From NCBI GenBank assembly GCA_938743325.2, contig OW568892.1, positions 372,001 to 436,000 of the forward strand: a DNA stretch of 64,000 nt, in the 5' to 3' direction. The stretch is from Pycnococcus provasolii (taxonomy: Eukaryota > Chlorophyta > Pseudoscourfieldiophyceae > Pseudoscourfieldiales > Pycnococcaceae). A model generated the notes under the pieces. That model had not been told where the DNA came from and ran no database searches. It was given only the letters and a program-made list of their open reading frames with translations. Below, piece by piece: positions 47,501 through 57,030 of this stretch. The position numbers and the translations under genes are program-made. Each line of letters begins with the position of its first letter. Position 1 is the first letter of the stretch.

Positions 47501-48182
47501 AGAAGCCGCGGAGGCGGAGGCGCTGCTCGAGGGATCCCGCGAGGCTGTCTTCACCGCCTTGGACGTGGAGCTGCCGGGGTACATGGTGGAATCCTCCGCG
47601 GACAGGGGCATCGCCGAGCGCTGCCGCCCGGCGATGGACCCAGGGCCACGCGGGGCGAGCCTCCCCCTGTCGGCCGCCGCCTGCATGTCCGCGGCGGCGC
47701 TCGCGGGCGCCAGCGGGGTGCACGTCGTCGGGGGCAGGGAGGCGCAGGTGGTGCTACCCTCGGAGGAGGGGGAGGAAAGGGAGGAGGAGAAGGAGGAGGA
47801 GGAGGAGGCGGCGGGCGCGGCGACGGAGGACGTGTGGCGGCGGGCGAGCGCGGCGGCGGCAGAGCTCGCGCAGCCGGAGCCGCGCGGGGCGGAGGGAGAG
47901 CGCCCGGCGCTGTCGCGGCTGCTCCCGGCGCCGCCGATGACCGGCGATGGGATCCTCGTGCTGTACACCGCGCTTGCGGACGAGGCGGCGGCGGCGGAGG
48001 AGGCGGCGGCTGCCGGGTGGCGCGACGTTGTGGTGGTGAGGATGATGGCCGACGGCGCCGACCGCGTGGAGCGCCGCGGTGGCGGCGGGGCGGGCGCCCC
48101 GCACCTGCTCGTACACGCCGCTGGCCGCACCGGCCTCACCCCACTCGTCGGCAAAGCCCTCCGCATGCTGCTCAACGACTAA
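44586..48182 (+). CDS. Very GC-rich protein with TerD-like domain and possible F-box
   Basis: 1198 aa from the ATG at 44586, intronless. Base composition is markedly GC-richer than neighbours, with most third positions G or C. Residues about 60-105 (GIASVACTCRAGREAARAAGPLWL) look like the core of an F-box. Residues about 330-520 are helical (…GLTARQVLTNARSLAAM) and faintly recall a TROVE-like region. Residues about 810-930 resemble a TerD/CABP domain: GSLDLDLSVSLYDQAWEHV, acidic GDLTEAPFPEG, VAVDLGAL and LGTFKDAVVYVA, the strand order that binds calcium in tellurite-resistance/stress proteins. The C-terminal 80 residues (DGILVLYTALADEAAAA…) look like an isolated alpha/beta unit. Each domain call is by eye only. 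Function is unknown. Confidence 0.5.
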   Translation: MDVLEVPPHVVVGLVRRGEEPEVEAMEVDATVDNTWLWGQVLSVVLAQCTNASGRTTLVYDAMGKRPGIASVACTCRAGREAARAAGPLWLATVDCRLAAPAPAGINFAALAEWISRERGERDKLYSAGGAVVGTRSKIAPTRVLVCETAEGSAVQWVQWLRERLEVGRAPADEDEAETKVLVGGALSAFSAKRVEAEAEAPSLGSAAAATPRTDPTAADATLLLQALTGGGGADEPMGEAAGKRPAAKRASPALLGCAVAHAVHQSIPSDDAARAIAGVGGELTALSTAAAAALSSPDAALAAALTYGGAVSARLAATGSRAKLPKRASMPRVLRRAVAAALGAQPWHRLAALLGPSKRGVAKSVLLGAHAGELLKGVSGDAARGRLALLLLLLRGAKYPVSPLEWAKAEPWGLARGALRAAVASGEYGLAEGQEVWARDEWHSAAARVRLKPPVPAAGDAMVRAVLCQLGNNPAAWEVIVSGGLTARQVLTNARSLAAMAVPGAQVAAHAALARAPPGCPGAPAPEDLLAVAWRLREEFSPAGTGADLERTRAAAAETAAEALAEARSLREQLVGKGDVDSLVRAGARPSQPATGTRRKRAVQDAALWKKPRTERRGKEVEELAAARTELETGEESPALVGAVVAALERSAGGVGEAGPEAWRARGLSWVTGEIRTFKDAHGQAVQRGGGRWVAEGAAAAAAAIARAFSERAAAEFAAEGAAARAGPGHGRPVTTAVLATRELTANAPRAGAPPRAPAGFAGAALLWQGEQVRLGTLRAAAAASAAGEGSGEADGADGQEETLLAGIYWCEHPKGTKEYEAHDGSLDLDLSVSLYDQAWEHVASCSYQQTEIPGAKHSGDLTEAPFPEGAREEVAVDLGALRRGHPSAAHIVLLCQSYTGARLGTFKDAVVYVASSGGAAGSGRRDLCALSIAGGAGGGIAAGVVSFAPWRDDPVFRPDGQPKFAERGEREAAEAEALLEGSREAVFTALDVELPGYMVESSADRGIAERCRPAMDPGPRGASLPLSAAACMSAAALAGASGVHVVGGREAQVVLPSEEGEEREEEKEEEEEAAGAATEDVWRRASAAAAELAQPEPRGAEGERPALSRLLPAPPMTGDGILVLYTALADEAAAAEEAAAAGWRDVVVVRMMADGADRVERRGGGGAGAPHLLVHAAGRTGLTPLVGKALRMLLND

Positions 48183-48750
48183 GTTCGTTCGTTCCGTAAT
48201 TAAGTGTACTTTACTTCGTCCAACGTGTCGTGCATTCGCACCTTTCACACTCAACGTTAGTTATTGGCGCTGGTGATTGCGAAGCACGAACGAGTTGTTT
48301 GGTACATATGCGTGCGGTGTATATGGGAGCGCGAGAAGTAGGAATACTGACAAGCCGACCACCTCAGAGGTCAAAGGGGAAAAAATGTCACATTAGCCGT
48401 CAGTCCGTCACGGGTGCCACTCCCAGATAAAAACTTTCCCTCCTTCCTTTAACTCTCCGTTCACACCTGGATCCCCTAGAAGTGCTTCTCCTCGGTCATG
48501 TAGTATTTCTTGGGGGATCCGTCGTAGGGTAGGTGCACGCCCCACTAGGAAGTACCCCCCCTGCGCCTCTCTCCCGGCTCTCCCGTCCCCTCGTCCTCCT
48601 CGTAGGTTTTCTCGCCCCTCCTCCCTCCCTCCATTTCCAACCAAGAAACACACGCGTGCTCCGCCAAACACGCCTACTCGGTTCACGCGCGACGGTGTTG
48701 AGTCTCCTCGGCGCACGCATAAGCAAGCGCGTGCACTCCAGACACACAAT
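48183..48750. other. Intergenic region upstream of cullin
   Basis: Includes CACCTGGATCCCC at 48465 and TTGGGGGATCCGTCG at 48511, further examples of the GGATCC motif near gene starts, and a C/T-rich tract at 48590-48640. No gene is seen. Confidence 0.5.
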
Positions 48751-51389
48751 ATGCACGACCACAGGCCCATAGGTGCGTACTCCTGCCTTTCTCTGCGCTT
48801 TGCTTCTCGTGTTTTGCGCGTTTTCGTCTATTGGTTTTGATACGCCGCGTTTCCTTCTCGGCCTGTCGTGCTCCCTGATGGGGACTTCGTTGATTGGGGG
48901 ATGCGTTGTTCATCAACCATATCAATGTCAAGATACGGCGTATCGTATGCGCGACGTGACGCATACGACTTTTATGCGCGGCGACGATATGAGGGCACAT
49001 AGTGACAGCCTTGAGTTGAGTTGAGATGCAGCAGCAACACTCACCATCACACTTCAACCCACTTATACTTCAAACAGAGCTCGAGGAGGGATGGGATACC
49101 ATGGCGAAGGGTATCACCAAGCTCAAGAACCTACTCGAAGGATTGCCAGAAACGCAGTTCACGCCCGAAGAGTACATGCGACTCTACACGACGATTTACA
49201 ACATGTGCACGCAGAAGCCACCTCACGACTACTCCGCTCACCTATACGAAAGGTACCGCGAGAGCTTCAACGTGTACCTCTCCACGCAGGTGATGCCCGC
49301 GCTGCGCAACCTGCGTGACGAGCACATGCTGCACGAGCTCGTCAAGAGGTGGGACAACCACAAGATCATGGTACGCTGGCTGAGTCGCTTCTTCAACTAC
49401 CTCGACCGATATTACATCACGCGACACGGACTCAACGACCTCAACGACGTCGGGAGGCTGTGCTTCAAGGAGCTCGTGTACGCCGAGTTGAAGCGGCCCG
49501 TGAAGGACGCCATCCTAAGCCTCATCGAGAAGGAACGCGACGGCGAGACGGTGAACTACAGCCTGCTCAAGAAGGTGCTCACCATCTTCGTCGAAATCGG
49601 CATGAACAGCCTCGAGGCGTACGAGACGGACTTCGAGGCGGCACTTCTCTCGACGACTTCGGTGTACTATCGCAAGAAGGCGTCGGCGTGGATCGAGCAG
49701 GACTCGTGTCCCGAGTACATGATCAAGGCTGAGAAGGCACTGCTAGAGGAGAGCGAGCGCGTGACGCGATACCTGCACCCGTCGTCGGAGAGCAAGCTGC
49801 TGAAGGCTGCGGAGACGGAGCTTCTCGCAACGCACGAGTCGGCTCTGCTGTCGAAGGAGTCGTCAGGCGTTTCGTCGCTGCTCGTTCAGGACAAGGAGGA
49901 GGATCTCAGCCGCATGTACCGCCTCTTCAAGCGCGTACCCGGCGGCCTCACGCCCGTTGCGGAGGCGTTCCGAAAGCATGTCGAGGAGGAGGGCATGGGA
50001 CTCGTGCGATCATCCGAGGGTGCCGCGGCAGGCGCGAGCGGCGATCGTGCAGGATCTGGCGGCGCCGCCGGATCGTCCACACCCGCGCCGACGGCGAGCC
50101 GCGAGAGCCAGGATCTGCAGTTTGTCAAGGACGTCGTCGTGCTCCACGACAAGTTCTACGCGTACGTGCAGAAGTGCTTCGAGAACGCCAGCCTGTTTCA
50201 CAAGAGCCTGAAGGAGGCGTTTGAATCTTTCATCAACAAGGGAGTCGCCGGATCGAGCAGCGCCGAGCTGCTTGCAGGATTCTGCGACACGCTGCTGAAG
50301 AAGGGCGGTGCGGCGGCGACGTCCGCCGCAGGTGCCGGCGGCGAGAAGCTGAGCGACGAGCTCGTTGAGGAGCGCCTCGAGAAGGCGGTGAAGCTGCTCG
50401 CGTACGTGAGCGACAAGGACCTGTTCGCGGAATTTTACCGCAAGAAGCTGGCGAGGCGGCTGCTGCATGACAAGAGCGCCTCGGACGACCACGAGCGCAT
50501 CGTGCTCGCGAAGCTGAAGCAGCAGTGCGGTGCACAGTTCACCTCCAAAATGGAGGGAATGGTGACGGATCTGCAGCTGGCTCGCGAGCAGCAGTCGAAG
50601 TTTGACCAGCATCTCGACAACCTGCGAAACTCGTCGTCGAGCAACTTGCCGTCGCTGGACCTCAACGTCACCGTGCTCACGACGGGCTTCTGGCCGTCGT
50701 ACAAGTTCATGGAGCTAAACCTTCCCGAGGAGATGGAGAAGTGCGTGAGCGTTTTCAAGCAGTACTACGAGCAGAAGACGAAGCACCGCAAGCTCACATG
50801 GATCTACGCGCTGGGCACGTGCCATTTGACTGGCCGCTTCCAGGCAAAGTCGATCGAGCTGATTGTCAGTACATTCCAGGCGGCTGCGCTGCTGCTCTTC
50901 AACCGAGCGGACAGCCTGACATTTGAGCAGGTGCAGGAGCAGCTGAACCTCCCGGAGGAGGATGTGATGCGATGCCTGCATTCTCTGAGCTGCGCAAAGT
51001 ACAAGATCCTCCTCAAAAGCGCTGGGGAGGGGCAACCTGATGGCAGCCCGAAGATGATCGCAAAGACGGACGTCTTTACGTACAACCACGCCTTCACCGA
51101 TAAGATGCGCCGCATCAAGGTGCCGCTGCCTCCCGTGGACGAGAAGCGCCGCGTACTTGAGGATGTAGACAAGGATCGCCGCTACGCGATTGACGCTGCC
51201 GTGGTGCGCGTGATGAAGAGCCGCAAGGTGCTGCAGCACTCGCAGCTCGTCGTTGAGGTGGTGGCGCAGCTGCAGCGCAGCTTTAAGCCAGATTTCCGCA
51301 TCATCAAAAAGCGCATCGAGGACTTGATTGCACGCGAGTACCTGGAGCGTGATAAGGACAACGCGAACCTCTTCAGATATCTTGCATAG
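48751..51389 (+). CDS. CUL1: Cullin 1 (SCF ubiquitin ligase scaffold)
   Basis: Proposed CDS join(48751..48772,49078..51389), 777 aa. The short first exon codes MHDHRPIE; with the second exon it gives [20 protein letters not shown], which fits the plant CUL1 N-terminus, whereas the ATG at 49026 would give an unrelated start. The N-terminal cullin repeats ([33 protein letters not shown]) contact SKP1; the cullin-homology domain starts near 480 ([19 protein letters not shown]) and binds RBX1. The neddylation lysine is in VVRVMKSRK near the C-terminus, followed by the winged helix ending NLFRYLA. Residues about 310-350 carry a Gly/Ala/Ser insertion. The 305-bp intron (donor GTGCGT, acceptor CAG) is the longest seen here. 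Confidence 0.93.
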
Positions 51390-51673
51390 GCGGATACTAT
51401 TTTTTTTCTCTGAGGTGGAACAAGAGTGAAAAGCTGTGGCGGTTTTGTTGCAGCGCGGTGCGAGGTGGCCTTTTTTTTGAAATCGCGCGCGAGATGATGA
51501 TGACGACGACGACGATATGGTGAGTGAGAGGAAGAAGACTGATATTACGAATAGAGAGACAGAGAGACAGAGAGACAGAGAGAGAGAGTAAAGAGAAAAA
51601 AAAATCGGAATTACAACGAGAAAATCGGAATCATCATCATAAGAAGAAGCAACTGTCATTTTGACCTTAACCT
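51390..51673. other. Convergent intergenic region with AGACAG repeats
   Basis: 284 bp between two stop codons, with an (AGAGACAG)n purine run at 51552-51592, GACGAC repeats and two copies of AAAATCGGAAT near 51600-51630. No coding frame. Confidence 0.6.
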
Positions 51674-52765
51674 TCAACGTTCTCCATCGTCGTCGTCGTT
51701 GTTGTCTCGCACTCCTGTTGGACTTTTCATGACGCACTCGACGACACCTCCACACTCCATTTCGGTTGCATCTTTCCGTTCGCTGTGACGTCCACTCTGG
51801 CACGCGGACATCGCATGGAAGTGCTCCAATTCGTCGTCACGCACGAGCTCAAAGACGTCGAAGAGCGACGACACCTTGCGCTTCCCCTTGGTGGGCTCCG
51901 CCTCGTAGACGAATTCGCCGTTTTCCGCCTCGTAGTACTCGACGGCGGTTGGCGTTGGAGGCTTTTGCTTCAGCGACGTTTCGTTCTCGCGCAGGAAGTT
52001 GTCGTACGTCTCGTACGCGTGTCGTTCGACGAGCGCGTTGAAGTGGTAAGCCACCGCGGGCCTGACGAGGTAGAGCACGCACGTGTACGCGAAGTACATG
52101 ACGGCGGCGTGCTGCGCAGCCCACCTGTCGACATATCTGGACGACCCTCCGAGTTCCTCCATGATTCGTAGGTGGTGCGCCTCGTTGTAGCTCTGGTCGA
52201 AGTGCAGTTTCAGCAGTTCCTTCTGACGCCACAGCCCGAACGTCTCGTAGAGGTGAAGCACGCTTAGGTATGCAAAGTACGGCACGCGAGCGACCGTTTC
52301 AAGTGCGTAGAACCGAGCGAATGGCCTCCCTTCGAAGATCTTGTTGACTGCGGTGACAGCGACGTGCACGACCACTTCGTTGTACTTCTGCTCGAATGCC
52401 GTGATGTTTGTGCTGTTAGGGCGATCCTCCTCCATCATGGGGTTGTCGTCGTCGTCGATGATCGCCCCCGAGTCTTCATCGAGTGACGACGAGGATGCGG
52501 CGTTCATCATGGACGGCGTGCGTTTCGAAGATCTGCAAAGGAACGAGTGCTTCGAATGGAGGAGCTTCGAGGAGGAGGAGCTGCTGCGTTGACTGGCTGA
52601 ACCGAAACATGCCGACGAATTAAGACAGTGAGAACGAAACTGAGAAGAGAAAGAGGAGTTGCGATCAAGACAAGAACGAGAGGGACGTTGTGTTCGTGAA
52701 AGGGAGGCACGAGGAGCCAAAGGGACCCATGCGCGTGGCATGCGAGTGTGAGGTGCGACGGGCAT
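51674..52765 (-). CDS. PTOX: Plastid terminal oxidase (alternative oxidase family)
   Basis: 363 aa if started at 52765; 52741 is also possible. Residues 1-80 are Ser/Arg-rich and poor in acidic residues, as in a chloroplast transit peptide. The mature protein holds the di-iron ligand motifs in order: FYALETVARVPYF (Glu), YNEAHHLRIMEELGG (Glu, His), VERHAYETYDNF (Glu) and RDDELEHFHAM (Glu, His). This is the plastoquinol oxidase (IMMUTANS) form rather than mitochondrial AOX, judging by YFAYLSVLHLYETFG and the EYYEAENGEFVYE insertion. It oxidises plastoquinol with reduction of oxygen to water, in carotenoid synthesis and chlororespiration. It is the clearest evidence that the organism has a plastid. 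It is convergent with CUL1. Confidence 0.92.
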   Translation of the reverse strand: MPVAPHTRMPRAWVPLAPRASLSRTQRPSRSCLDRNSSFSSQFRSHCLNSSACFGSASQRSSSSSSKLLHSKHSFLCRSSKRTPSMMNAASSSSLDEDSGAIIDDDDNPMMEEDRPNSTNITAFEQKYNEVVVHVAVTAVNKIFEGRPFARFYALETVARVPYFAYLSVLHLYETFGLWRQKELLKLHFDQSYNEAHHLRIMEELGGSSRYVDRWAAQHAAVMYFAYTCVLYLVRPAVAYHFNALVERHAYETYDNFLRENETSLKQKPPTPTAVEYYEAENGEFVYEAEPTKGKRKVSSLFDVFELVRDDELEHFHAMSACQSGRHSERKDATEMECGGVVECVMKSPTGVRDNNDDDDGER

Positions 52766-53490
52766 GTGTGCGAGTGCGAGGGAGGTAAAAAGCGACCGCG
52801 TCAGGGGGGGGAGGAGGTGACTGGGACAAAAAGGGGCAAAAAGGGGGCACATGCTGGCCCAAAATATCCAAAAGTGCAAATTACCCAAGTCGGCAGATTA
52901 GGTCCGCCAACTCCTGAAACCTCTGAATACAACTCCTGCCGTGGAGTCCAAAGGGAACTGGAAACGAAACCCAGGCGCAGCATTCTCAATGAGGGATCCC
53001 CAACCCCAAACCTCGGACAAATTCCAAGGAAATACATAGCCAAGGAAAGGAAGGGGAAGGCCCGCCGCCTCAAACTACCCGGGTACCCCCGTGGCCGCCA
53101 CGCCCTAGTTGTACAAATAACGACAAACACGTGTGTGTCAGTGTGTGTGTGACTGTGTGTGTGTACGGCATAGGCACTCGTACAAAAGTAGGTTTGTTGT
53201 GTTGAGAGAATACTAACCACTTGTTACTTTCGAGGACGCCTTAAGTTCGTGTAGTCAAAACCACACACGGAAACTTAAACTCACCCACGAGAAACAACAA
53301 ACAGATAGCACCCCACTCCCACGAGATACGCCACTCCGCGCAAACTCCCCTCCTCGCAAAAGGAAAAGGAGTCCGGCGCGCCCACAGCGATTCATGAAAG
53401 TAGTTCGAGTTCGAGAAGCGGTGGTGAAAAAAACGCCAGCCACGCACGCCTCGCCGCCTCGCAACGGCTTCAGAAGGTCCACAAAAGTCA
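52766..53490. other. Intergenic region between eL20 stop and PTOX start
   Basis: Contains GGGATCCCCAACCCCAAACC at 52992, a (TGTGTG)n run at 53131-53165, and no convincing gene. The GT-rich run has the mirrored context of a possible 3' UTR for eL20. Confidence 0.5.
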
Positions 53491-54018
53491 TCACAGGTTC
53501 ACCGACGGGCGCACAGCCTTGAACGTCGTCTTGAACGACTTGTTCGTAGGGCGAATGTGCTTGTTCCCGTCAGGGAACTTCACCTCGTCGTTGTGGAACA
53601 TCGTCACGTTCTCACGCCTGCACTGGTGGTTCTCAAGGACGTGCGTCTTGATGATCTGGATCTCAGGCATGCGCACGCGGTGGCGGCTCGCCATCTCCTG
53701 GTACAGCTGCTCCACGGCGCCGTTCAGGGTAACATCGCGGTACTCCTTGTACCCGTTCGTATAGCCCGTGCGAGTCAGATAGCGAATCCAAATTCCGTAG
53801 TTCTTCGTCGTCGTGCTGTCAGTCTCGTGAATCTCGTTGCACGACACGATCTGGCCGTTGGCGCGCTTCACCTTCTTAATCTTTGAGATGAAGTAGAAGA
53901 ACTTGGACCTCGCTCGCACAGCGTCCGTCGCCCACAGCTTCATACGGTAGAGCTTTGGGCTCGGCTCACGCTCCGTCGGCACGTGACGTCCGATCACCTG
54001 GAATTGCTTGAACTGCAT
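53491..54018 (-). CDS. RPL18A: Large ribosomal subunit protein eL20 (RPL18A)
   Basis: 175 aa from the ATG at 54018, intronless. The sequence MQFKQFQVIGRHVPTEREP, LYRMKLWATDAVRARSKF, NYGIWIRYLTRTGYTNGYKE and the C-terminal FPDGNKHIRPTNKSFKTTF are the invariant eL20 blocks, and length is as usual for the family. It sits in the 60S subunit near the 5S rRNP and helicase-facing surface. The frame continues open upstream to 54327, but that sequence is not ribosomal. Promoter elements would lie in 54019-54300. Confidence 0.96.
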   Translation of the reverse strand: MQFKQFQVIGRHVPTEREPSPKLYRMKLWATDAVRARSKFFYFISKIKKVKRANGQIVSCNEIHETDSTTTKNYGIWIRYLTRTGYTNGYKEYRDVTLNGAVEQLYQEMASRHRVRMPEIQIIKTHVLENHQCRRENVTMFHNDEVKFPDGNKHIRPTNKSFKTTFKAVRPSVNL

Positions 54019-55130
54019 TTTGTTATTTTTTAGGTTTGGGGAAGGAAGGCGTTGGTGTTGCGTGTTAGTGACAAATGTCTGAGCATTGCAGTGGTTGGTG
54101 CTCCTTGTATGCGAGCGTTGTTCGCGTGTGACGTACCCTGTACTTTCCCGGCATATTTGTGTCCCACACCTGCTCTGTTTGTTATTTATCCCTACAAAAA
54201 AAGTAGTATAGCCGCCGCTGAGACTGCTAGCTACTGAAGACTGCTGCACCAAAGAACGAGCTCGGAGTCTTTTTTGAGTGTACGAGCCAAGCAGAGACTG
54301 TAAATCGCACTGCAAGGCACTCGACAAAGCGTCACCGCCACCAGTAAGAGCAGTGAGGTCGTCTGAACAGCCCCGACACTACACGGACAGTTGTCGTTCA
54401 CCTCCGGCGCGGAAGTTCGCAATGGCGTGCAAAGTTGAAGAGGAGGGGAGGGGGAAGGGGAGGACCCCCACAAACTACCCACAAGACGACAACGACCCAA
54501 AGGGAGGCGGCTGGCGTACCCGTGGACTTGCAGGGGGTACCGGTTCCTTCTCCCTGTGGAATCAATCACACTTAGGGGTGGGAGGGGATCCGTCGTTGCC
54601 TTATTAGGGAAGAGATGCTCTCACTCAAATTCTTCCCACCTAGGAAGCAGGGGGAGGATACCGGCACCAGGTGGGGGGATCCTTTTTCGGTTGGGGGGAG
54701 GGATCCTTTTTTTGATTTTTATAAACCTATGGAGTGTTTATTTCCCCCTCTTTTTGGGATCCGTCCTTGAGTGGTGTAGGGAACGTCTATGGGGGAAGCT
54801 TCCCCTTCGTTTGCACTTCGTTTGAAAGGGATGCCAGGAAGCTCCTTCTCCTTGGTCTGGAAACCTAGTCTGGACTCTGGAACCCCGAAACTCAAACCCC
54901 GAATAATCATCGATCGCACCTTCTCCTTTTTAGTCCTTTTTGCTTTTGGAGTTCGGTGAATAATTTACCTCCTTTCATGGCGTCGTGACCCGCACGCATC
55001 GCACGCCTCACTTTGTGCTTCGTCTTTGTGCGCGCCACACCTGCTCTTAGCACGCCGTCGGACACGCAACCTGGGGGGCTGCGTTCACTCACCGCACCGC
55101 ACCACACCACACTACACCACATCGTCCACC
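54019..55130. other. Divergent intergenic region between eL20 and mTERF, repeat-rich
   Basis: 1.1 kb with no gene. It holds four GGATCC-containing motifs between 54585 and 54765, two copies of ACCCCGAAA/T (54881, 54894), and the pair CAAACCCCGAATAATC. Short tracts of G and T alternate. It is the largest gene-free stretch outside 60.3-61.3 kb. Confidence 0.5.
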
Positions 55131-56954
55131 ATGGAGTGCTCTCGTCTCCATACGCAGCACACGCACCGACGACATGGAGTGCACTCCTTCCGACTCTCTC
55201 AACGTCGTCATGTCGTCATGTCATCGTCATCGTCATCATCATCACAACAAAAACAATCACCACCACCGCTACAGCCATCCTACCGCTTCGACAACACGCA
55301 GCCGCTCACAAACCACCCGCACTACTGGACTCACGTCGTCGCGCTCACACTAACGTTGCACATAAATCCCACGGAGGCGGAAGCTGTATTAAACGCGTCG
55401 TTCGGCTCGAAGCAGTTCAGAACGGCACGGTCGAACAAGGCTTACCCAATCGCGTGCAGCGTGCGCGACCCATTTGAGTACTGTGAACCGTCTCACGCAG
55501 CACGCGAAGTCGTCAAAGCTCTGTCTGACCGTAACGACGACGGCGGCGACGGCGGCGGCGACGACGACGACGACAGATCAAATGACTCCTTCTTCACCAC
55601 CTCCACCTTTTCCACCATCACCACCTCCTCGTCCACCTCCAACAATGAAACCGCCACCACCAAATTCGCTATGCAAGCAATCAAGAGCTACCCGAGCTTG
55701 CTCGCAAGAAAACCGCACGACATACGTGCGACGTCCCTGTACCTCACGAACACCGTACACATGACCGCATCTCAGCTTCGTAGGCGACCATCCTTACTCG
55801 GGTACTCTGTTGAAACACTCGTGGCGCGCGCGCAGAACCTTGCGGCGGCATTAGACGTACCAATGCCCACGAATATACGCGAGAGGAACTTCTCGCTCTC
55901 AAACTACAACGGCAATGATCCGCTAAGAACAGCAGCAGCAGCAACAACAACAACCAACGACGCGATGACCATGGCACGCCTCGCCGCCGCGGGATTGATG
56001 GAATTTGCTGACGAACGTGTCGCACAAAGGCTCGCATTCCTGGAATCGAACATGGACATGTTGCCAGACGATGCAAGACGTGTCGTCTGTCGAGTGCCGT
56101 CGATCGTCGGAAGTGCTGAGGACACACTCACTGCACGCATAGCATTCCTGCGCGACGAACTTCTTGGAGATGGCGACGAAGAGCCGTCAGCCGCACTCCG
56201 TGCGATGGTGCTTCGCATGCCGTCTATCCTCACGTACTCCGTCGACCGTAACCTTCGTCCCAAAATAGCGTTCGCGGTCAACGAGCTGGGATATACGCAG
56301 TCGGCACTCGCCAACGAGCTTCTCGCATTTCCCGCCTTTCTCAGCTACAGCCTAGACAAACGTCTGCGTCCACGTGCCGAGAGGATGAAGGCTGCCAACG
56401 TCGTTCTGCGCAGTCATCACGACGACGGCGTGAAGCTCGCGTGCTGGAGCAACAAGACGGACGATGTGTTCAACTACTGGCTTCGCAAGTACACAGTTGG
56501 TGACGACGACGACGACAACAACGACGACGGCGGCGGCGATGACGACAGAGCCAAAGGCATGCCCGGAGAGCCGCCGTTCGAGTATGACGGCGTCATGACG
56601 CTTTACCGCGCACTGCATCGAGTTCACAACATCGCGGCAAGTGCGAGTTTGGCCACCGACGTTGGTCCTTGCATGCGCGCTTGCATGCAGGAAATCTTGG
56701 ACTTGCATGCCGCCGCGATGCGAATGCCATTGAAACTCGAGCTGGCGGGCGGCAAGCTCGTGCTATCTGCGGGCGAACGCTTTCAAGAATCTGCCATCGA
56801 GGACGACTGGTCAACGTTTTGGGACATACGCGGTCCCATGAGTTTCCAGCCCGCGGTTCGCCTGTGTGGTGCAAAGGCTTTGGCACGCGTCAAGGCGAGC
56901 ACGGGGAAGGCGGAGGAGGAGGCTTGGAACAAGGCGAGGAACTGTAAAACATAG
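55131..56954 (+). CDS. mTERF-domain protein (organellar gene expression)
   Basis: 607 aa from ATG 55131 (CCACCATGG). The N-terminus is Ser/His/Arg-rich and could target an organelle. Residues 90-190 include an Asp/Gly and Thr/Ser low-complexity insert. From about 200 there are MTERF-type helical repeats: AIKSYPSLLARKPHDIRATSLYL, SQLRRRPSLLGYSVETLVARAQNL, ARRVVCRVPSIVGSAEDTLTARIAFLRDEL, ALRAMVLRMPSILTYSVDRNLRPKIAFAVNEL, and ELLAFPAFLSYSLDKRLRPRAERM. The repeated P-S-I/L-x-Y-S motif is diagnostic. These proteins bind plastid or mitochondrial nucleic acid and affect transcription termination, splicing or ribosome assembly. The C-terminal 170 residues are not repeat-like. Convergent with bestrophin, 76 bp apart. 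Confidence 0.9.
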   Translation: MECSRLHTQHTHRRHGVHSFRLSQRRHVVMSSSSSSSSQQKQSPPPLQPSYRFDNTQPLTNHPHYWTHVVALTLTLHINPTEAEAVLNASFGSKQFRTARSNKAYPIACSVRDPFEYCEPSHAAREVVKALSDRNDDGGDGGGDDDDDRSNDSFFTTSTFSTITTSSSTSNNETATTKFAMQAIKSYPSLLARKPHDIRATSLYLTNTVHMTASQLRRRPSLLGYSVETLVARAQNLAAALDVPMPTNIRERNFSLSNYNGNDPLRTAAAATTTTNDAMTMARLAAAGLMEFADERVAQRLAFLESNMDMLPDDARRVVCRVPSIVGSAEDTLTARIAFLRDELLGDGDEEPSAALRAMVLRMPSILTYSVDRNLRPKIAFAVNELGYTQSALANELLAFPAFLSYSLDKRLRPRAERMKAANVVLRSHHDDGVKLACWSNKTDDVFNYWLRKYTVGDDDDDNNDDGGGDDDRAKGMPGEPPFEYDGVMTLYRALHRVHNIAASASLATDVGPCMRACMQEILDLHAAAMRMPLKLELAGGKLVLSAGERFQESAIEDDWSTFWDIRGPMSFQPAVRLCGAKALARVKASTGKAEEEAWNKARNCKT

Positions 56955-57030
56955 TACTAATATGGGGATGATTTTTTCATTCAAATTCTTGTTACAAGAG
57001 CAGGATGGGAAAATTATTCCTAAGCTAAGG

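Noticed and set aside
49026-49077. Cullin start at ATG 49026
   Set aside because: The spliced short exon at 48751-48772 restores the conserved plant-type N-terminus; the sequence before the CAG acceptor looks intronic.
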